Of a stretch of 64,000 bases of DNA, positions 62,478 to 64,000 are shown one piece after another. The notes under the pieces are model-generated. The model made no database searches and was not told the DNA's origin. It worked only from the letters and a program-made list of their open reading frames with translations. This DNA is from Achromobacter agilis. GTDB lineage: Bacteria > Pseudomonadota > Gammaproteobacteria > Burkholderiales > Burkholderiaceae_B. The first letter of the stretch is position 1; each line of letters starts with the position of its first letter. The stretch is from assembly GCF_900496965.1 (NCBI RefSeq), contig NZ_UFQB01000003.1:124001-188000 (forward strand), in the 5' to 3' direction. The translations under genes were made by a program, and so were the position numbers.

Positions 62478-63653
62478 TTATCCTTGTTGGCCGGGAGCGG
62501 GCTGCCGCGCCTGTGCGCCGGGCGCGGGCCGCTCTACCGGTTTTATCTTCTGGCCCGCCGCCAATTGGGCGGCGTTCTCGACGACGATGCGTTCGCCGCC
62601 TTCCAGGCCTTGCGTGACGATCCAGTTGGGGCCCTGCAGGCGATGGGCTTCTACGGCGACCTGCCGCAGCTCGCCCTCCTTGCCGGCCGCCAGCACGTGG
62701 GCGCCCTCGGCGTTGCGCAGCAGGGCATCGCGCGGCACCAGATAGGTGTCGCGGTTGATCGCCTGCTCCAGCCGCACCCGCACGTACATGCCCGGCAGCA
62801 GATCGCGGTCCGGGTTGTCGAACAGCGCCCGCATGGTCACGTTGTCGGTGCCGGGGTCGACGGCCAGGTCCTCGAAGGACAGCGTGCCTCCGCGCCCGTA
62901 CTCGGACCCGTCGGGCAGCAACAGCCGCACCCGCACCTGGTCCGGCGACACGCCTTGCAGCGTGCCCGCACGGATCTGCTTCTGCAGCCGCATGACCTCG
63001 GCGGCCGGCTGCGCGAAGTTCACGTAGATGGGGTCGATCTGCTGGACCATCGTCAATGGCGTGGCCTGGCCTTCGCCCACCAGCGCGCCCTCGGTCACCA
63101 GGGCGCGGCGCGCTCGGCCGTCGATCGGCGAGGTGACGCGCGCGTAACCCAGCTTCAGCCTGGCGCTTTGCAGGTTGGCGCGGGCCAGCGCGACCTCCGC
63201 GCGGGCCTGGCGTTCCTGCGCCACGCTCTCGGCGTGATCGCGTTCGCTGATGGCGCGGTCGGACACCAGGTCCGCGTACCGGCGCAGCTTGTCGGCTGCG
63301 GCCGACAGATTGGCCTGCGCGCGCGCCAGGTTCGCCGCTTCGGAATCGTAGGCGGCCTGCAGCGGCGCCGGATCGATCTGGAAGAGCGCGGCGCCGCGGG
63401 TCACGTCCTGTCCTTCTTCGTACAGGCGCGCGGTGACGATGCCGGCCACGCGGGCGCGCACCTCGGCCTCGCGATAGGGCTCCAGGCGGCCCGGCAATTC
63501 GGTCGCGACGCTGGTGGGGGTGGCGGCCGCGACGATGACGCCGACCTCGGCCGGGGCCTGCGCCGCCTCCTGGGCCACCGGCTCGGAGCAGGCGGTAATA
63601 AGAATTGATACGGACAAAAGGGCGAATTTGAGCAAGGAGACTCGGTGCTTCAT
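62478..63653 (-). CDS. axyX: RND periplasmic adaptor AxyX/MexX-like (efflux system 3)
   Basis: A 391-residue lipoprotein adaptor. The signal ends at the lipobox LITACS. The lipoyl halves (LEPYREAEVRARVAG, LGYARVTSPIDGRARR) flank a coiled coil at about 95-165, followed by barrel and membrane-proximal domains. The ATG at 63653 has no clear Shine-Dalgarno upstream, only A/T-rich DNA. First gene of the operon, divergent from axyZ. Confidence 0.88.
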   Translation of the reverse strand: MKHRVSLLKFALLSVSILITACSEPVAQEAAQAPAEVGVIVAAATPTSVATELPGRLEPYREAEVRARVAGIVTARLYEEGQDVTRGAALFQIDPAPLQAAYDSEAANLARAQANLSAAADKLRRYADLVSDRAISERDHAESVAQERQARAEVALARANLQSARLKLGYARVTSPIDGRARRALVTEGALVGEGQATPLTMVQQIDPIYVNFAQPAAEVMRLQKQIRAGTLQGVSPDQVRVRLLLPDGSEYGRGGTLSFEDLAVDPGTDNVTMRALFDNPDRDLLPGMYVRVRLEQAINRDTYLVPRDALLRNAEGAHVLAAGKEGELRQVAVEAHRLQGPNWIVTQGLEGGERIVVENAAQLAAGQKIKPVERPAPGAQARQPAPGQQG

Positions 63654-63695
63654 TTTTTAAAATTGTTGTGATGCGCCCGCGGGGGGCTGGAATGC

Positions 63696-63777
63696 GGAAA
63701 GGCGCCAACTTTCCAGGTGGGGAGGCGAGTCTAGCATTTAATCCGTCATGCTTGATTAATTACTTTGTTCGAAAGTA
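63696..63777. promoter_or_regulatory. Inverted repeats between axyX and axyZ
   Basis: Three inverted repeats lie here: GGAAAG-N7-CTTTCC at 63696-63714, TTAATC-N10-GATTAA at 63738-63759 and TACTTT-N5-AAAGTA at 63761-63777. The last two sit in the AT-rich part where both promoters must lie and are the better candidates for the AxyZ operator. Confidence 0.5.
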
Positions 63778-63814
63778 TGCTCGCGGCTTCACACTTATTC
63801 ACACAACACGGAAA

Positions 63815-63846
63815 GGCGGCTCTCTGACCCGGAGGCCGTTTTTTTT
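63815..63846 (+). terminator. Terminator-like hairpin and T8 in the axyZ leader
   Basis: GGCGGCTC pairs imperfectly with GGAGGCCG, followed at once by eight T (63839-63846) and then the GGGGAGG ribosome site of axyZ. It lies in the 5' leader of axyZ and not behind any gene, so if functional it would attenuate axyZ. The stem contains mismatches or a bulge. Confidence 0.45.
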
Positions 63847-63861
63847 AGGGGAGGTTTCCGC

Positions 63862-64000
63862 ATGGCCCGCAAGACGAAAGAAGAGTCCCAACGCACCCGC
63901 ACCCGCATCCTCGATGCCGCGGAGCGCGTGTTCCTGTCCAAAGGCGTGGCCGGCACCACCATGAGCGATATTGCCGATCACGCGGGCGTTTCCCGGGGCG
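63862..64000 (+). CDS. axyZ: TetR-family repressor AxyZ/MexZ-like, truncated by window end
   Basis: The first 46 codons of a TetR regulator, reading off the window. [24 protein letters not shown] and the recognition region [10 protein letters not shown] match the N-terminus of MexZ, the repressor of mexXY. A GGGGAGG site lies 7 bases upstream. It is divergent from axyX, as mexZ is from mexX. Confidence 0.88.
   Translation, partial: MARKTKEESQRTRTRILDAAERVFLSKGVAGTTMSDIADHAGVSRG

Noticed and set aside
60541-63708. Open frame of 1055 codons on the minus strand across axyX and axyY in another register
   Set aside because: Arg/Gly/Ala/Pro-rich shadow of the two real genes, with no family motif; typical of GC-rich DNA.

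Overview
The window is chromosomal, GC-rich bacterial DNA that reads most like an Alcaligenaceae betaproteobacterium close to Achromobacter or Bordetella. The grounds are the very high GC at third codon positions, two orphan Bug-type (tripartite tricarboxylate) receptors, many solute-importing ABC systems each paired with a catabolic enzyme set, and a right end that matches the AxyXY-OprZ/AxyZ (MexXY-type) efflux locus. I saw no tRNA, rRNA, CRISPR array, insertion sequence or phage gene. The genus is an inference.

Region 1 (16-14187) looks like a C3-organosulfonate utilisation cluster. A LacI regulator and a 3-hydroxyisobutyrate-dehydrogenase-family reductase (YihU-like) read leftwards. Divergent from them is a long operon: a SsuA/NrtA-like binding protein, a histidinol-dehydrogenase-like enzyme, an SDR and a zinc alcohol dehydrogenase (the HpsN-HpsO-HpsP set for 2,3-dihydroxypropane-1-sulfonate), two ABC permeases, a second binding protein, an ATPase, a fused E1 alpha-beta thiamine-diphosphate dehydrogenase, a VOC protein and a lipoyl/E3-binding/alpha-beta-hydrolase protein of the AcoC type. 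No known sulfonate lyase is present, so the carbon route after oxidation is open. Two LacI-type palindromes lie in the divergent promoter region.

Region 2 (14201-19715) is a LysR regulator divergent from a class III CoA-transferase, an acyl-CoA-dehydrogenase fused in frame to an AcuI/YhdH acrylyl-CoA reductase, and a Bug receptor. Region 3 (19746-22592) is a nitric-oxide defence pair: NorR divergent from a di-iron Fe-S repair protein and a hemerythrin-like protein, with three GT-N7-AC sites and a sigma-54 promoter. Two housekeeping-type genes (DUF1272, DUF808) follow.

Region 4 (24147-42251) is a transport and hydrolase region. It holds an alpha/beta hydrolase, dipeptide-type permeases and a fused ATPase, a GntR regulator and a binding protein; then a Ugp/Mal-type ABC operon; then a leftward set with a second dipeptide-type binding protein, a C45 Ntn-hydrolase, two paralogous polysaccharide deacetylases (one with its metal ligands lost), a Bug receptor and a divergent IclR. 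A TTGGCGCCAA palindrome precedes three of these transcription units and suggests one GntR regulon.

Region 5 (42281-64000) carries three complete RND efflux operons in about 22 kb. The first has a TetR regulator. The second is MexHI-OpmD-like and ends in a SufR-like regulator with five cysteines. The third is AxyXY-OprZ with the start of axyZ at the window edge. Between the first and second lie a VOC gene and a BetT-like BCCT carrier with an apparent frameshift in a T7 tract.
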